Source: Fervidibacter sinensis (GTDB lineage Bacteria; Armatimonadota; Fervidibacteria; Fervidibacterales; Fervidibacteraceae). From it: a stretch of DNA of 64,000 bases. Positions 61,826 to 64,000 of this stretch are shown here, in pieces. The position numbers were made by a program, and so were the translations under genes. Position 1 is the first letter of the stretch; each line of letters opens with the position of its first letter. The DNA is taken from the NCBI GenBank assembly GCA_032161045.1, contig JAVHTH010000008.1. One strand, 5' to 3'. The notes beneath the pieces were generated by a model. That model did not search any database and was not told the DNA's origin. It was given only the letters and a program-made list of their open reading frames with translations.

Positions 61826-61856
61826 GAGCGTGCAAGCATGTAGGCGTGCAAGCGTT
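61826..61856. repeat. GCGTGCAAG repeat, family 3 fragment
   Basis: GAGCGTGCAAGCATG (61826-61840) is identical to 34533-34547 in the rpoB-rpoC gap and is followed by TAGGCGTGCAAGCG. It lies just upstream of ruvX. Confidence 0.6.
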
Positions 61857-61885
61857 AGCCAGATTTTCCCGCTGCTTCCTTTTTG

Positions 61886-63463
61886 TCACTTACCTGTCTG
61901 CTTCGCCTTAAACACTGAAATTTTGCCTTCACTTGTTTCCACAACAACCAACCCCTCGTTTCCGTCGCCATCCAAGTCACCGCCGAAAACATTGTCAGGT
62001 GAAGCGTGAAAATCGCCTTGCCACAACTTTCTGAGCCGCCGACCATCAACCATCACGATAGTGTAGTGCCAAACCCTTTCACCTTTCTTCGCCAGCGCAA
62101 CCCAAAAATTCCCATCACAAGTGCCACTGGCTTTACTCAGTCTTGAACCTATCCATCGTGCTTTTTGTTTCAAAGTCGTGCCGTCCCAAACAAGCCATAG
62201 TGTTGCGACTTGTTCTCGGTCAAATCTTTGTTCCAACCAATCCCGTGCAAAGGGCGGGATTATCTTACGCAAGAAGTTGGGCAGACGAGGCCGGAATGCA
62301 AAGGAGACAAAAATATCAGAGCCATTAGCGTGGCTGCATCCTGAAAGCCATGACATATCACCTTTAATCTGCCAAACTCGACGCAATTGTGACGATGATG
62401 GGCGATAAAAATAGCCCATAAACTCACTTTCACGCTCAAGCATGATAAGGCAACCACACCTCAATCGCAACACGCCAACGAGGGCAGGTGCCCACCAGCA
62501 CTCATTAATGGATGTCATTTTAGGCAATGAACACCGAGCGACCTTACGATAGCGCCCTTGCCTAAGGCAATAGATTGCCAATGCACGAAAAGGGCTTACA
62601 TCATAGCTTATGCCTTTCGTGTCCAATACTGTCACAATGTCTTTTGTCCCATCTTCGTCCAAATCCTGCACTTCGGCGTGAAGCACATAGCCATCTCGCT
62701 CATCTGTTGGCCACCAAAGCCGGTAAGTGCTTCCATCCCATTTGTAAATGCCGACAGCAGCAGGGCAATCCCGAAAGCGACCTGTTAAGACAAGTTCATA
62801 AACGCCATCGTGGTCAAAATCTTCAGTGCGTATATCATGCCAAAGGTCCTCTGTGAAGGGACGAAGGTGCCATCCACTCCGGGAGAGCAGTAGGAACGGA
62901 CCACCCGATGAGTGCCACCTGGTCCACACTACCACCTTTCGTTGTTTCTTTGGATTAGGTTCAATGATGAAGGTTAGGTAGCCGGCGTGGTCTTCAAGGT
63001 GTATTTTGCTCCAAAGAACTCATTCACTCTTGGGTAAAGAGAACCAAGATGGAAAGATTTGGCGTGGCAAACGCTTTCCCCGAATACTCTTGCGCTGTTT
63101 AAAGACCCAAAGGCAGAGACCATTCGCCTCATCCCAATTGATAGCCAAGAACTCTACATAGCCGTCCCTGTCAAAATCAAAAAAGCCTTTAGAGGGATAG
63201 CGCAGTGGTATTTGAACAGGTTCGCTCACAAGGGTTTGACCTTTGACCATTATCCGCCAAACCTTTGCATCTTTTGTCACAACAACGAGCACATGGTGGT
63301 CAGGATGGCGATTGAGCCAACATGAAGCGATGGGTTGCCCCATTGTGATAGAAGCGAACGGGACAAACTTAACAGGTGGTCGGGGCGCTAAATACCATAA
63401 CCACGCTGCTATGGCTGTAGTGAGAAAAGCAAAAGCGATCCAAAATCGTCGCCGCATCATCAA
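61886..63463 (-). pseudogene. FG-GAP repeat protein with an in-frame TGA
   Basis: Two readings, 63463-63020 and 62935-61886, lie in the same frame and are separated only by TGA 63022-63020 (context SLPKSE-stop-VLWSKIHLEDHAGYL). The first begins with a membrane anchor (RRFWIAFAFLTTAIAAWLWYL) and has a calcium-binding FG-GAP loop DFDRDGYVEF. The second continues with DFDHDGVYEL, DLDEDGTKDI and DLDGDGNEG loops, so the intact protein would be an integrin-like beta-propeller of about 525 residues facing outward. The stop is probably a nonsense mutation (one base from TGG) or a sequence error. TGA ends many genes here, so general recoding is unlikely. It follows hisH by 36 bp. Confidence 0.7.
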
Positions 63464-63499
63464 CTCACCAACCTTAATGCACCGAAATCGCTTTCAATG

Positions 63500-64000
63500 C
63501 TACAAAGCGACGAAGTTCCGCAAAATTTGCAATCCGACTTTGCTACTCTTTTCGGGATGGAATTGAGTGCCGAAAATGTTGTCAATGGCGATTGCGGAGA
63601 CAAACTCAACTCCGTGTTCGGTTGTGGCAGCGATGACCGAATTGTCATCGGGAACAGGAAAGTAACTATGCACGAAGTAAACCATCGCGCCGTCAGGCAC
63701 GCCCTTGAAAAGTGGTTCGGATTTACGAATTTTTAGGGCATTCCATCCCATGTGCGGGATTCGTATGTTGTTCGTCTCTGGGAAACGCACGACCTTGCCC
63801 CTAACCAATTTCAAGCCTTCATGTCGCCCCATTTCCTCGCTTTCGTCAAAAAGCAACTGCAATCCCAAACAGATACCTAAAAGTGGCGTTCCCCGTTGAA
63901 CAGCATCGCGAATGGCATCCACCAAACCCAATTGAGTCAAGTTTCTCATACCCGCACCAAACGCTCCAACCCCGGGCAAAACCAACTTGTTTGCCCTCAT
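63500..64000 (-). CDS. hisH: Imidazole glycerol phosphate synthase glutaminase subunit, C-terminal part
   Basis: The gene enters from the right edge, so the N-terminus is missing and about 166 residues are seen. The class I glutamine amidotransferase motifs are LPGVGAFGAGM (oxyanion strand), PLLGICLGLQLLFDESEE with the nucleophilic Cys, VYFVHSYFP and GTQFHPEKSS with catalytic His and Glu. HisH supplies ammonia to HisF in histidine synthesis. hisF is not in the window. It probably leads the leftward transcript through the FG-GAP gene, ruvX and the glycosidase-like gene. Confidence 0.93.
   Translation of the reverse strand: MRANKLVLPGVGAFGAGMRNLTQLGLVDAIRDAVQRGTPLLGICLGLQLLFDESEEMGRHEGLKLVRGKVVRFPETNNIRIPHMGWNALKIRKSEPLFKGVPDGAMVYFVHSYFPVPDDNSVIAATTEHGVEFVSAIAIDNIFGTQFHPEKSSKVGLQILRNFVAL

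Noticed and set aside
63020..63022. Genome-wide recoding of TGA as an explanation for the split FG-GAP gene
   Set aside because: Well-conserved genes in the window, including gyrB, rely on TGA as a normal stop.

Overview
The window looks like a chromosomal segment of a thermophile-type bacterium from the Armatimonadota/Fervidibacterota neighbourhood. This is an inference from gene content: a prepilin of the DUF1559 type, three large DUF6785-like membrane proteins, secreted Gfo/Idh/MocA and glycoside-hydrolase-like proteins, and abundant TTG/GTG starts. No rRNA gene, recognisable tRNA or CRISPR array was seen.

Layout. 1-8.3 kb (+): the end of an NHL-repeat protein, a secreted CocE-type hydrolase, two large polytopic membrane proteins, a frameshifted prepilin, a DapA-family aldolase and rdgB. 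8.8-14.2 kb (-): rfbB, a short propeller fragment, an SDR and a GH2 beta-mannosidase, separated by palindromic repeats. 14.4-17.1 kb (+): a RusA-type resolvase, proB and thiD. 17.1-26.7 kb (-): an AddA-like helicase-nuclease with cysE, a glycosyltransferase, and sbcC/sbcD. 27.0-39.0 kb (+): the information-processing operon secE-nusG-rplK-rplA-rplJ-rplL-rpoB-rpoC, followed by gyrB. 41.2-49.6 kb: a SorC-like regulator divergent from a third DUF6785-like protein, a helical-repeat protein, an ECF sigma/anti-sigma/MucB-like operon and a secreted oxidoreductase. 50.1-61.4 kb: a tandem segmental duplication carrying two secreted HExxH metallopeptidase-like proteins, each joined in frame to a second secreted module that keeps its own ribosome-binding site, start and signal peptide. 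It is followed by a large glycosidase-like gene that appears to be interrupted by a VapBC-like toxin-antitoxin pair. 61.4-64 kb (-): ruvX, a split FG-GAP protein and the end of hisH.

Three themes stand out. First, the DNA is littered with short intergenic palindromic elements of at least three families. One is a uniform 65-bp element built from two inverted 27-bp arms, each itself a hairpin with compensating changes (REPIN-like); another family sits inside the rpoB-rpoC gap. Second, three gene junctions lack a stop codon yet keep an internal Shine-Dalgarno and ATG (rplJ/rplL and the two metallopeptidase genes). The rplJ/rplL case could be a one-base homopolymer error; the other two are paralogous and agree with each other. 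Third, the metallopeptidase pair at 50-57 kb is the best candidate for an undescribed system: I do not recognise either protein as a named family, but both keep HExxH plus a glutamate about 80 residues later, and their two halves start with a related domain.
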